A DNA stretch of 64,000 nucleotides. Source: Paracoccus methylovorus. Its GTDB lineage: Bacteria; Pseudomonadota; Alphaproteobacteria; Rhodobacterales; Rhodobacteraceae. Under the pieces are notes generated by a model. The model was not told the DNA's origin. It searched no databases and was given only the letters and a program-made list of their open reading frames with translations. Numbering within the stretch: position 1 is the stretch's first letter; every line of letters begins with the position of its first letter. Shown here one piece after another: positions 44,307-53,553 of the stretch. The DNA lies in contig NZ_CP070372.1 in NCBI RefSeq assembly GCF_016919705.1, positions 124,001-188,000 on the forward strand. The letters run 5' to 3'. A program made the position numbers and the translations under genes.

Positions 44307-46034
44307 ATGAGTTCCATCTCGCACAGCAAAGGGGCGCCGCGCGCGCCCCTTTTCCGGATTTCCTCCGAAAGAATCGTGCTGGCCTTGCTGGCGCTACTGA
44401 TCCTGTCTGTTTCCGTCGCGCCAATGCTGCGGCTGGCGCAGGCGGCTCTTTTAGATGATGACGGGCTGGCGATCGAGCGGCTGACAAAGCTGTTCTTACG
44501 CCCGCAGACCGGGGCTGCGATCTGGAACACCATCCAGATTTCGCTAACTTCAACCCTTGTTTCCCTGCTGGTAGGCACGATTTTCGCAGTGATCATGGTG
44601 CAGACCGACCTCCGCGGCAAATCGGCGCTGGTCTTTGCCTTCGTTCTGCCCCTGATGATCCCGCCGCAGGTGACTGCCATGGCCTGGATTCAGGCCTTCT
44701 CACCCTCCAGCCCGGTGCTGGGCTTACTTGGCCTGTCGATGGAGGCGGGCACGCGGCATCCCCTGTACTCCAAGACCGGGATCATCCTGCTTCTCGGCAT
44801 CTACAACGCACCGCTGGTCTATCTGGCGATGCAGGCCAGCCTGCGTCGCATTCCGATGGATCTGGCCGAGGCGGCACGGGCCGCGGGGGCCGGTCCGCTC
44901 CGGGTGCTGCTGACGGTGATCCTGCCTTTGGCACGTGGCGGTATGGTGGCGGCGGCCAGCCTCGCTTTCGTCTCGGCCATCGGGAACTTCGGCATTCAGG
45001 CCATGCTGGGCATTCCCGCCCGCGTGCCGACCCTGATCATCCAGATCTATCAACAGATCAATGGGCTGGGGCCAAGCGCCTTGCTAAACATGGCGGCGTT
45101 GTCTTTGGTACTGGCCGCCCTGACCGTGGCGGGCGTGTTGCTGGCCGGCCGTGCGGGTGACCGCAACGATACCCGCGTCGATCTGGTCAGCCGCCCCCTG
45201 ATGCTTCCCTTGGGCCGGGCCGGGATTGTGATCGCGGTGCTGCTTTGGGGTTATCAGATCGTCTCGCTGCTGCTGCCTTTGTCAGCGCTGCTCCAGACTT
45301 CTTTGGTCCCCGCTTACGGTCTGCCGCTGACGGCGGAGACGATCACCCTGAAGAACTATATTTCGGCCTTGTTCCAGCAAGTGTCGCTGCGCAATGCCTT
45401 TGTCACCTCGCTGTGGTTGACGTTGTTCACCATGGGCTTTCTGATGCTGAGCTCTGTTTTTCTGGGGTATTTTCTGGCATGGCGGCGCGGGCCTTTGGTG
45501 CGCCTTCTCCATTTCGGGTCTGAGGCCGCCTATACCCTGCCTGGCATTACGCTTGGCGTCGCAATGATCCTGCTGTTCCTCCGGCCTTTGCCGGGGGTCG
45601 GAATATCGATTTATGGCACTCCCTGGATTATTCTGGCGGCCTATGTCGCGGGTTTTTTCGCGCTGGCGCTGCGTCCGGTGCTGTCTGGCTATGCCCAGAT
45701 CGACCGTGCACTGGAAGAGGCGGCGCAGGTCGCGGGTGCGGGTTTCCTGCGCCGGATGCGCGACGTGATCTGGCCGCTGATCGCCCCCACCGCCATTGCC
45801 GCCGCCGTGATCGTCTTCATGACCGCGATCAACGAGATCCAGACCTCGATCTTGCTGATCTCCTCCGGCACCCGCACCATTGGGCCGATGATCATCTTCC
45901 TTGAGGAAGGCGGGGCATCGACCCTTGCCGCCGCCGTTGGCTGCCTGATGATCCTGGGCGTGCTGACCCTTATGCTGCTGTCGACGGCGCTGTCGCGCTT
46001 CCTGCCGAAAGGCGTGTTGCCATGGCAATTCTGA
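44307..46034 (+). CDS. ABC transporter permease with two fused membrane domains (FbpB-type)
   Basis: A 575-residue inner-membrane protein of about 12 helices, in which two permease domains are fused, as in FbpB/AfuB. Two EAA-like loops contact the ATPase: DLAEAARAAGAGPLRVLLTV in the first half and ALEEAAQVAGAGFLRRMRDV in the second. It forms the whole channel alone. Its end overlaps the start of the metallo-hydrolase gene by 13 bp, showing that transport and processing are translationally coupled. Confidence 0.92.
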   Translation: MSSISHSKGAPRAPLFRISSERIVLALLALLILSVSVAPMLRLAQAALLDDDGLAIERLTKLFLRPQTGAAIWNTIQISLTSTLVSLLVGTIFAVIMVQTDLRGKSALVFAFVLPLMIPPQVTAMAWIQAFSPSSPVLGLLGLSMEAGTRHPLYSKTGIILLLGIYNAPLVYLAMQASLRRIPMDLAEAARAAGAGPLRVLLTVILPLARGGMVAAASLAFVSAIGNFGIQAMLGIPARVPTLIIQIYQQINGLGPSALLNMAALSLVLAALTVAGVLLAGRAGDRNDTRVDLVSRPLMLPLGRAGIVIAVLLWGYQIVSLLLPLSALLQTSLVPAYGLPLTAETITLKNYISALFQQVSLRNAFVTSLWLTLFTMGFLMLSSVFLGYFLAWRRGPLVRLLHFGSEAAYTLPGITLGVAMILLFLRPLPGVGISIYGTPWIILAAYVAGFFALALRPVLSGYAQIDRALEEAAQVAGAGFLRRMRDVIWPLIAPTAIAAAVIVFMTAINEIQTSILLISSGTRTIGPMIIFLEEGGASTLAAAVGCLMILGVLTLMLLSTALSRFLPKGVLPWQF

Positions 46035-47053
46035 CCGCATTCAGCGGCCTTGGCGGCAAATCCCCGGCGGCCTTCCTGCTGGAGATTGCCGGACGGCGGA
46101 TCCTGATGGATCTGGGCGAAGGTCCCACGCCGGGCCAGCGCCCGGATCTGGATGGTATCGGCCGGGTCGATGCGATCTTCCTGTCCCATGCGCATATCGA
46201 CCATGTGGGGGCCATCGACCTCTGGCCGCAACTGGGTCGCCCGCCGGTTTTTGCCACCCGGGCCACCTTCGACGCCTTGCCGCTGCTGGGCCTGCATCTG
46301 CCGTATGAAGCCTGCCACGATCTGCCGCTGCAGGGCCCGGCGCAATTGCTGGATCTGCCCGTCTCTGTCGGGCGCAGCGGGCATGCCATGGGCGGCATCT
46401 GGCTGCATCTGTGGCAGGAGGGCGGCGCGCTTTACATGGGCGACTGGAGCCGGGAATCCGGACTTCTGCCCTTCGATCCGCCGCCGTTGGCGGATCTGGT
46501 GATCACCGACCTTTCCTATGGCGACCGGAACCAGAGACTGGTCGACCAGGTGGAGGCACTGGCGGACAGCATCATTCCCGGCACGGTGCTGCCGGTGCCG
46601 ATCCTGGGGCGCGGCGCGGATATGGCACTGCGGCTGTCCGCCTTGGGCTTGTCGCCGGTGGTCTGCCCGCAGATCCGGTCCGAAATGCAAGGGGCATTGC
46701 CCGATCTGCGCTGCATCACCAACCCGTCAGAGGCTGGGGACGGCGAGGTGATCATCGCCGCAGATACCGAGCGACCCGGCGATCTGGTATCACGCCTGAT
46801 CGCCGATCCGCGAGGCTGGCGCTTCATCTTTACCGGCCATGTCGCCCCCGGCAGTGCGGCGGCGGGGCTGATTACCGCTCGTCGCGCCTCCGGACACCCT
46901 TGGAACGTGCATCCCTGTGCCCGCGACCAGCTCTGGCTGGCCGAGGTCACTGGTGCCAGACACCTAATCCCCGCCTTCGGCGCACTGGACGGAGCCCCTG
47001 ACCTTGCACAGGCTCTGGCCGCGGTATGGCGACCGAACCGGATCTGCCCCTGA
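46022..47053 (+). CDS. Metallo-beta-lactamase-fold hydrolase with beta-CASP-like features
   Basis: A 343-residue protein. The metal motif is SHAHIDHVGA (H56, H58, D60, H61), and the further ligands are H121 in GRSGHAMGG and D141 in YMGDWSRES. After this ligand the sequence follows the beta-CASP pattern of CPSF/RNase J-type nucleases: GDWSRES then LADLVITDLSYGDRN (motif A-like), TVLPVPILGRGADMALRL, FIFTGHVAPGS and the late HPCARDQ with HLIPAFG. It is shorter than most beta-CASP nucleases. It overlaps the permease gene and precedes a phosphatase, suggesting cleavage of an imported phosphodiester or nucleotide-like compound. Family assignment is by eye. Confidence 0.78.
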   Translation: MAILTAFSGLGGKSPAAFLLEIAGRRILMDLGEGPTPGQRPDLDGIGRVDAIFLSHAHIDHVGAIDLWPQLGRPPVFATRATFDALPLLGLHLPYEACHDLPLQGPAQLLDLPVSVGRSGHAMGGIWLHLWQEGGALYMGDWSRESGLLPFDPPPLADLVITDLSYGDRNQRLVDQVEALADSIIPGTVLPVPILGRGADMALRLSALGLSPVVCPQIRSEMQGALPDLRCITNPSEAGDGEVIIAADTERPGDLVSRLIADPRGWRFIFTGHVAPGSAAAGLITARRASGHPWNVHPCARDQLWLAEVTGARHLIPAFGALDGAPDLAQALAAVWRPNRICP

Positions 47054-47071
47054 CAGAAGAAAGCCAAATCC

Positions 47072-47656
47072 ATGCTGATCAAGGAAACCACCCGCGAGCA
47101 GGCCGAGAATGACACCACGATCCTTGTCCCGGTCCATAATCTGACCCTGCCCGAAGGCCGGATCTGCCGCCTTTACGTGGGCAATCTGATTGGGGCGGGC
47201 GATGGCGCAGGGCTGCTGGCGGCGGGGATCACGGCATCGCTGAATGTGTCGCTGAATATCGATGTCGCGCCTCTGCAATTGCCCGACGGCACCCATATGC
47301 GCCGTGCCAAGGTGGGGCTGATCGACGGGGCGGGCAATACACCCGCCCATCTTGCCGCCGCGGTGCTGGCACTGGAAGGACTGGTCACGCAGGCCAGCCC
47401 CGGCAAACCGAACTATCCTGCCCATCGTGCCGGGCATGTGCTGGTGAATTGCCGGGGCGGACGGTCGCGATCGGTTATTGTGCTGGCGATCTATCTGCAC
47501 ATGCGCGCGCCCGGGACGTTCCCGACACTGAACAGTGCGGTGAACCATATCCGCAGGGCGCGCGGCAATTCAGACACCTATCCGCTGCCCCCGATGTTGG
47601 ATCTGGCGCGGGCGGTGCTGGCGAGCGGTGGCCTGCCCGCCCTGCTGCACGGTTAA
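47072..47656 (+). CDS. Dual-specificity-type cysteine phosphatase
   Basis: A 194-residue protein with the DSP fold pattern. The N-terminal RLYVGNLIGAGDGAGLLAAG is followed by ITASLNVS, the general acid is probably D85 in GLIDGAGN, and the P-loop is VNCRGGRSRSV, a C(x5)R motif with C127 and R133. The residue before the cysteine is Asn where His is usual, which may alter the cysteine pKa. It is the last gene of the importer / beta-CASP-like operon, 18 bp behind the hydrolase. Dephosphorylation of a small imported phosphoester is a plausible role; protein dephosphorylation is the alternative. Confidence 0.82.
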   Translation: MLIKETTREQAENDTTILVPVHNLTLPEGRICRLYVGNLIGAGDGAGLLAAGITASLNVSLNIDVAPLQLPDGTHMRRAKVGLIDGAGNTPAHLAAAVLALEGLVTQASPGKPNYPAHRAGHVLVNCRGGRSRSVIVLAIYLHMRAPGTFPTLNSAVNHIRRARGNSDTYPLPPMLDLARAVLASGGLPALLHG

Positions 47657-47923
47657 CCTCTCCCTCCGACAGGGACCATTACCGCCCTCATCCCCGTTTC
47701 TAGGACGCCATATAACTCAGGATCACCCAAGCGGGGGGCCAGCCCGGCCACCACCCAGAAGAGTTCCTATGAGGTCTTCCTGAGATCAACCTAGCAATTT
47801 AGTGGAGCGCTTCGCCCTCCGCGCGGATCTGGCACTACTGGTCGCAATCGCCAGCAGGCTTGAATCCTATGGATTGAAGATATACATATTCTGAACGTAT
47901 ATCCTGTGCGGGAGGTCCGAATC

Positions 47924-48151
47924 ATGCAGATAGCGAAATGGGGCAACTCGCTGGCGGTCCGGTTGCCCGCCGAACTCGTGCGCGAACTCGGGCTTGAGGC
48001 TGGCGACGAGATCGAATTGTATCCAGCAGAGAAAGGCTTTGCCGTGCATCGCAGGCCTTCGGCCGAGGATGTACTTGCCGATCTGCGCCGATTTCGCGGG
48101 CGGCTCCCTGCCGCGGAGAGAATGAGCCGCAACGACGCGAATGCGCGCTGA
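47924..48151 (+). CDS. vapB: VapB-type antitoxin, AbrB/SpoVT fold
   Basis: A 75-residue antitoxin with an N-terminal AbrB/MazE swapped-hairpin domain (MQIAKWGNSLAVRLPAELVR, LGLEAGDEIELY) and a C-terminal tail (VLADLRRFRGRLPAAER) of the kind that wraps the PIN toxin. GGGAGG precedes ATG 47924; an upstream in-frame GTG at 47906 is less likely. It overlaps the toxin gene by 11 bp. Such antitoxins repress their own promoter; a TATACATATTCTGAACGTATA partial palindrome near 47881-47901 could be the operator. Confidence 0.88.
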   Translation: MQIAKWGNSLAVRLPAELVRELGLEAGDEIELYPAEKGFAVHRRPSAEDVLADLRRFRGRLPAAERMSRNDANAR

Positions 48152-48539
48152 TTTCTTTGACACGAACATCGTCCTCTACCTGCTGGACGACAGCCCGAAA
48201 GCCGACATGGCCGCCGGCTTGTTGGCAAACGGCGGTGTGATCAGCGTCCAGGTACTGAACGAGGCTCTCGTCAACTGCATCAGGAAGGCCAGGATGTCCT
48301 GGCAGGAGGCAGGCGATTTCTTAGCTGGTGTGCGCGAGTTGTGCGAGGTGGTCGATCTCTCGGCGAGGATGCATGATGTGGGCTTGGCTGTTGGTGAACG
48401 ATACGGATTCTCGGTCTATGACGCGATGATCGTCTCGGCCGCGCTGACCAGCGACTGCGAGCGGCTTTATACGGAAGATCTTCAGCATGATCAGCTGATC
48501 GAAGGCAGGCTTCGGGTCGTCAATCCCTTCAGGCAGTAA
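48141..48539 (+). CDS. vapC: VapC-type PIN-domain ribonuclease toxin
   Basis: A 132-residue PIN-domain protein with the metal-binding acidic residues in FFDTNIVLYLLDD (D7), VQVLNEALVN (E), and YGFSVYDAMIVSAAL (D). VapC toxins cleave tRNA or rRNA and stop translation until VapB is restored. Length and arrangement are standard, and nothing suggests inactivation. With hipBA it is the second toxin-antitoxin pair in the window, consistent with an accessory replicon or island. Confidence 0.9.
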   Translation: MRADFFDTNIVLYLLDDSPKADMAAGLLANGGVISVQVLNEALVNCIRKARMSWQEAGDFLAGVRELCEVVDLSARMHDVGLAVGERYGFSVYDAMIVSAALTSDCERLYTEDLQHDQLIEGRLRVVNPFRQ

Positions 48540-48814
48540 TCCAGACGGCATTGTTGCAAAGGTCAGATCTTGAGCAGCCCCCCTTTCCTCGACGGCCTGA
48601 TGTCACGCGTTCGATCTCGGCGGTGCCGAGTGAGGCACCTCATCTTTGCCTCAATCCGGCTTCCAACGTGATATCCGGACCAGCGTTTCCAGATCGTAAG
48701 ACCGCATGTCTTTTTCACCTGCCCGGCCATGACGGATCAGTCTGCATCCTGATCGCTGGGCGGCGGGTGCCGTCCTTTTTGCGATAGAGAAAGACATGCG
48801 GTAAGCCCATGCAA
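48540..48814. other. Region without recognised gene
   Basis: I see no gene. It joins the VapC gene to the IS110 fragment and probably consists of IS flanking sequence. Confidence 0.4.
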
Positions 48815-49005
48815 CGACCTACGTCAGAATTGATGTGTCCAAGGACAGGCTTGCGGTCGCGACCCGGGGGTGGTGACCGCTAGGGTGAGGTGCTGAACCT
48901 GGGCACATTCAAGAATACCCCCGCCAGCGTTAACAAGCTGCTGAAGAAACTTGCCGGGCGGGGCGATATCTCTGTCTGCTACGAAGCTGAACCAACGGCC
49001 GCACA
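48815..49005 (+). pseudogene. IS110-family transposase, N-terminal fragment
   Basis: TYVRIDVSKDRLAVATR (from 48818) is the conserved IS110 N-terminus. After a break and frame change, NLGTFKNTPASVNKLLKKLA and GRGDISVCYEAEPTA continue the DEDD domain. The catalytic core is incomplete. A C-terminal fragment of a similar transposase lies on the same strand at 51905-52198, so the two may derive from one element now split by 2.9 kb. Confidence 0.75.
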
Positions 49006-49154
49006 GTTCGAAGGAACTCTTGATGAGTCATGGCTTGTCTCCGGGATTTCGCTACTTGTCCTCGCACTGGTTCTGGGCCTTTCCATCTCTCTGGACCTGT
49101 CCCGGCTCCGCTCTGGTCTTCTGAGAGCGATGTGCGCCAAGAAGGAGACCGAAT

Positions 49155-49259
49155 ATGGCAGCGATACACAGCGACGAGTTCAAGCGGAATGCGGTTCACA
49201 TTGCGCTTGCCAGGAAGCCTGACACAGGCCCGCATTGCCGATCGATGGTTAAAAGTTAA
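49155..49259 (+). pseudogene. IS3-type orfA fragment
   Basis: ATG 49155, preceded by AAGGAG, encodes MAAIHSDEFKRNAVHIALAR, the usual start of an IS3-family orfA. After about 20 residues it runs into unrelated sequence and stops. Confidence 0.6.
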
Positions 49260-49316
49260 GAAAGTATCGAAAATTCGGATGGAGGAGATGGCCCGACAAC
49301 CGATACTGGCGGCTCT

Positions 49317-49577
49317 TCAGGCTACCGTATTCTGCAAGGAGGCTTCGATATAACGAAGCGCGCCAAGGGCCATGTCCGGGCTCACCCGTGCAGCAACAGC
49401 ATCATCGTGTCCGGAAGCGACTCTGACCAAGTGCCTGCGCAATATTTCCACAGAAAGCGCGCCATCTTCCCTTAAAGCGGTGATGGCAATCTGCCCGATG
49501 GTGAAGGCTGCCATGTCCGGGGTAGCCACGTATTCAGGCGCTTGGCGGCGTGGCCGCATGATCGTTGCGTCGCTCAT
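49317..49577 (-). CDS. Small protein of unknown function (86 aa)
   Basis: From ATG 49577 the frame encodes 86 residues (MSDATIMRPRRQAPEYVATP, DMAAFTIGQIAITALREDGA, LSVEILRRHLVRVASGHDDA and so on) with an amphipathic, soluble composition and codon use like its neighbours. It follows the LuxR-hydrolase gene on the same strand by 152 bp. I do not recognise the family. It could be a genuine small gene or a chance frame. Confidence 0.4.
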   Translation of the reverse strand: MSDATIMRPRRQAPEYVATPDMAAFTIGQIAITALREDGALSVEILRRHLVRVASGHDDAVAARVSPDMALGALRYIEASLQNTVA

Positions 49578-49729
49578 CAATCCCTCGCATTGCAAAACCG
49601 TCAGTCCGAAGATCGGTCTGGCGCTCAATATCCAAGCTGAACAATTTATTGCGCACCAACCGCGCATCCTGCGTGGCCGCTCTAGGGGATGGTGATCAGC
49701 GTTGTCATACGCCGATTGGTGTATGCACC

Positions 49730-51499
49730 TCAGTTTCGGTGTGCCGAGGCAATAATACGATCAAGGATGAGGTCATTGCGCTGGTAAAAAACCAACTCGG
49801 CCGCATCAGTGACCGGCTCAACGGTGATCAGGGGGTTGATCTTTTCCAGTTGCCTGCACGATGCGAGATCGATGCCGGCATCCTCAAGGGGTGCCAGATA
49901 TCGCATGGGGATGGCAAGCTCCCGCAGCGCGGCGTCCATACGGTGGCACGAAAGCTGCAATTCCCGCACGAAGGTCGCGTGACCTTGTTTCAGCAAATGC
50001 TCACAGGCGTTTCGGATCAATGCTGTCCAATCGGGGTTGCGCACCGTTTGCTGGTTCAGCGGCGTATTGCGGAAAGCACGCTCGAGATACCAGTCCAGGC
50101 CGTGCTGGCGCATCATCCTGTGCCCGGATTTGGCCATCAGTTCGGCCACCCATGGCGCGCTGTCTGCGAGTTGCAGCAGGGTGCGCTGAATCTGCGGCAG
50201 ACGCCGAACTCCCGAAGGATCGATCCCGGACGAGAAACCGACCGCCAGGATCCCATGGAAGCGCGAAGGATCCGCGACGGCCTCGACCACAAGGGGCAAG
50301 GTGCCGCTGGCCAATCCGACACCGAGGCAGGGGCGGTCGACGATCTGATCCAGAAAGGCCCGCAATACGACAAGATTGTCGCTCATCACATCAAGTGAAG
50401 GGTCCATCGTGCTGTTCCCATGACCCGGCCGTGACGGAACATATAGGCAGATGCCCGCGTCGCGCAGCCGGGCTTCTCCATCGCCGGGCAGCAGATAGGT
50501 CATCGGCAATCCGCGCAGCATGACCACCGGTACGCCCCGCTTCGCGCCCATCCACGTCCAGGCGATCTTGCGGCCATCGGACATCTCGATCAGCCTTTCG
50601 CGGCCTAGGGGATCGTGCCAGACAGGGGCCTCGCCCCGAAGACCGACGTGTTCACGACTGGCAATCATGGCCAGCAGGCGCATCAGGTCGATATTCGAGG
50701 GGGCGCCCATCTTGGCCATGATCGATTTGATCTGGGTGCGCACGGTCAGCAGCGACACGCCTCGCTCTGCAGCGATTGATTCGAGGTTGCGCATACGAAA
50801 AAACAGATGCGCGACCTCGGATTCGGCCTGCGTCAGGCCGAAGGCCTGTTGCAACCGCTCGGCGATCCGCGGCCCCCAGGCAATTTCCAGAGAACGGATG
50901 GCGATATGGGCGCCGCTCTGACCGGGCACGCGGATGAGGTAACCCTCAGCCAGGAAGGATTCACCATAATCCTCAGTAACCGGCAGGATCGTCAGGATTG
51001 CCTGCGCCGCGTTGCCCTGACCGGTGGCGGCGCGTAACAGCGCGCGATAGTCTTCCAGGGAATTTGGCGCTACGACAGCGGTGCCCATGAACGCGCCCTG
51101 CCGTTTACCAAATGCACGTTCGCCTGCGATGTTGATGACCGCGACATTGCCGTTTGGAGACAGCACAGCCGCCGGGCCTGGCACTTCGGAAACCGCCAGT
51201 TTCAGCGGGTCGCTTTCCGTCGGGACGTCCAGTTTTTCCAAGGTATTTCGGAAGGTCAGCAACTGGCCGAACAGACCCTTGGAGACCTTGGGATGCTCAG
51301 TATCTCCGCCGGAGGATGTCAGCTTGGTTTCCCAGTTCGCAACCATTTCATCGAAGGCATGTTCGTCGATGATCGAGCGATAGGTGCTGGCGATGATGTT
51401 CAGATCGATATCGTCATCCGAACTCTGGCCTTCGCTCAGTTGAGGGGACAGAAAGAAGTGCTGATCGGCCAGTGGCGTTTTGGATTTGGAACTGTGCAT
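49730..51499 (-). CDS. LuxR-type regulator fused to a catalytically dead alpha/beta-hydrolase domain
   Basis: A 589-residue, three-part protein. Residues about 100-205 look PAS-like, residues about 207-282 form a LuxR-type helix-turn-helix (RLQQAFGLTQAESEVAHLFF, SIAAERGVSLLTVRTQIKSI), and residues about 295-585 resemble an alpha/beta-hydrolase (VPVVMLRGLP, YVPSRPGHGNS). The nucleophile elbow reads VGLASGT, with Ala397 where Ser is required, and the C-terminal His region reads TDAAELVFYQ instead of a GH-type motif. The hydrolase domain probably binds a ligand without turning it over and controls DNA binding. The start at 51499 follows AAAAAGG; ATG 51553 is an alternative. Confidence 0.8.
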   Translation of the reverse strand: MHSSKSKTPLADQHFFLSPQLSEGQSSDDDIDLNIIASTYRSIIDEHAFDEMVANWETKLTSSGGDTEHPKVSKGLFGQLLTFRNTLEKLDVPTESDPLKLAVSEVPGPAAVLSPNGNVAVINIAGERAFGKRQGAFMGTAVVAPNSLEDYRALLRAATGQGNAAQAILTILPVTEDYGESFLAEGYLIRVPGQSGAHIAIRSLEIAWGPRIAERLQQAFGLTQAESEVAHLFFRMRNLESIAAERGVSLLTVRTQIKSIMAKMGAPSNIDLMRLLAMIASREHVGLRGEAPVWHDPLGRERLIEMSDGRKIAWTWMGAKRGVPVVMLRGLPMTYLLPGDGEARLRDAGICLYVPSRPGHGNSTMDPSLDVMSDNLVVLRAFLDQIVDRPCLGVGLASGTLPLVVEAVADPSRFHGILAVGFSSGIDPSGVRRLPQIQRTLLQLADSAPWVAELMAKSGHRMMRQHGLDWYLERAFRNTPLNQQTVRNPDWTALIRNACEHLLKQGHATFVRELQLSCHRMDAALRELAIPMRYLAPLEDAGIDLASCRQLEKINPLITVEPVTDAAELVFYQRNDLILDRIIASAHRN

Positions 51500-51904
51500 G
51501 AGCGGGCCTTTTTCAGGCAGACTGTCGCGACATCGCATTTTACCGGACTGCATTCAACCTTGACGGTCCCGAAACGGAAGGGCACTGTGTGAGGCTAAGC
51601 TCTGCGTAATCGCTGATTTTGGTGGTGGTGACGAACCGCTGGGTCCGGCAACCGCTTGCCGCCCCGTTGGGTATCTCCTTGCTCATTTCAGGGCCATCCG
51701 TATTGCAGGCGATGATATTGAAGATCACATACTGCATCAGCCTGGGCACCGAGGCCAGGTCCGCTACCACCCACGTGATCCGCACCATCTCCCGCAGATC
51801 GCGCCCGTTTCGTCCACAATGCATATCGACGTCTCTTTCACCAAGACATCCAGTCGGGCCCTTGGGCAGATTGCTGCTTCAGGAACGGGCGTCAGTTTGC
51901 CGCT
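51500..51904. other. Region without recognised gene
   Basis: The stretch between the LuxR-hydrolase gene and the IS110 fragment has an open frame on the minus strand (51540-51824) that matches nothing I recognise. It is probably the regulator's upstream region plus IS flank. Confidence 0.35.
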
Positions 51905-52198
51905 TGACTTGGATTGGTCCCGAAACAGCGATCAAGTGGCGGGAGGCCTCGCCTGTTCTGTATCAGCAAACGGGGCGATCGATACCTGCGCACTCTGATG
52001 ATCCACGGCGCGCGTACCGTTCTCAGCAAAGCCCATGGAAAGACCGTTCCCAGAAGCCAGTGGATTGGTCGTATGCGGGAACGGCGGCATCCGAACATCG
52101 TGGCCGTCGCTCTCGCGAACAAGAACGCCCGGGTCGTATGGTCGCTTCTGGCAGGTGGCGGAAACTATCGGCCGCCGCAAGCCGTCGCGGCTGGCTGA
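51905..52198 (+). pseudogene. IS110-family transposase, C-terminal fragment
   Basis: LVPKQRSSGGRPRLFCISKR, GDRYLRTLMIHGARTVLSKA and VAVALANKNARVVWSLL form the C-terminal serine domain of an IS110 transposase. The N-terminal DEDD domain is absent here, and the fragment at 48815 may be its counterpart. Confidence 0.8.
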
Positions 52199-52523
52199 AC
52201 CGGCAGCGCGATAGGCACGGGACGGAGGCCAACGGAACATTTCAGCAACTTGGGCTGAAGATGGTGAAAGGGTCGCTCCCATCGCTTCCAGAACCTGATG
52301 TGTGGACCGGCACGGCAGAGGCTGATGTTATGGGGGCATTGAGGAGGAAGCGCGCGGAAATCCATCGGGGCTCGCGGCGACGAAGGATCGGGCCGCTCAC
52401 AGAAGCCGGATATACGTCCGCAATGGCGAGTTCTGAACCAGAGCCAACCAGACCGTTGCAATCAGGCGGGGTCCACATACATCCACACACGCCCCGGGTT
52501 TGCCGGAGGCTGATTTGGGTTAG
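52199..52523. other. Spacer between IS110 and IS3 remnants
   Basis: No gene is recognised; it is probably IS flanking DNA. Confidence 0.4.
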
Positions 52524-53417
52524 TTACGCGGCCATGTCTTCAGTTTTCAGAGCCGCGTAGAAGTTTGCCTCTGCTTCCGCTGGCGGGATGTTCCCGATCG
52601 GCTCGAGAAGGCGGCGGTTGTTGAGCCAGTCGACCCATTCGAAGGTGGCAAATTCGACGGCCTCGAAGTTGCGCCATGGCCCGCGTCGATGGATGACCTC
52701 GGCCTTGAAGAGACCGTTGATCGTCTCGGCCAACGCGTTGTCGTAGCTGTCGCCTACACTGCCGACTGCGGGCTCGATGCCCGCTTCACCCAGCCTCTCG
52801 GTGTATTTGATCGACAAGTATTGCGACCCGCGGTCGGAATGGTGGACGAGCCCCGCGCCTTTGACCGGGCGGCGATCGTGGACAGCCTGTTCGAGGGCAT
52901 CGAGCACGAAGCCTGCATGGTCCGAGGCGCTGACCCGCCAGCCAACGATCCGGCATGCGTGAGCGTTGATGACGAAGGCGACATAAACGAACCCTCTCCA
53001 GGTGGCGACATAGGTGAAATCGCTGACCCAGAGCATATTCGGCGCGGGTACCCGGAACTGCCGATTCACCTTGTCCAACGGGCATGGTGCCTTTCTGTCT
53101 GGCACCGTTGTCTTGTGCATCTTTCCCCGTATAATGCCTGGAATATCCATGCTCCTCATCCGCCGAGCCACCGTGCAACGGGCGACCGAGAAGCCTCCCC
53201 GAGCCAACTGACTCCAGACCTTCCGCACGCCGTAGACGCGCCAGTTCTCCTCGAAGACGCGTTCGCTCTTGGGCCGCAGAGCCGCATCGCGCCGGGCACG
53301 ATCCGACAGTCGCTGCGGAGGCCACCAGCGAAGGAGGCGATCATGCTGTCTTCCGCCTCGTCGAGCTATCGGCGCGTGACCCACTAGCTTTGCCGCCACG
53401 GACTTGTAGTCAATCAC
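52524..53417 (-). pseudogene. IS3-family transposase orfB, without orfA
   Basis: The DDE integrase core is intact: D in MLWVSDFTYVAT, D in LVHHSDRGSQYLS and E in YDNALAETINGLFKAEVIHR. From LSDRARRDAALRPKSERVFE onwards the sequence is normal, but the first 35-40 residues are in an aberrant frame and no orfA precedes it. The element is thus probably immobile, though an orfA supplied in trans could in principle complement it. Confidence 0.8.
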
Positions 53418-53553
53418 AAGAGGGTAGCACGGTGAAGCGGGCGGCGCGCCTCAGCATCAAGCCTCGCAAACGCTCTGTGTGCACGACAATCAGCCGGCAC
53501 GATTCGTCTTGCAAGCTATTTCGGGCTGACACCACGGATCATGCGTTGCAGAG

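Noticed and set aside
43332..46034. Ferric iron importer (FbpAB)
   Set aside because: The receptor lacks an obvious ferric-binding Tyr pair, and the downstream hydrolase and phosphatase do not fit iron uptake; other ligands are more likely.
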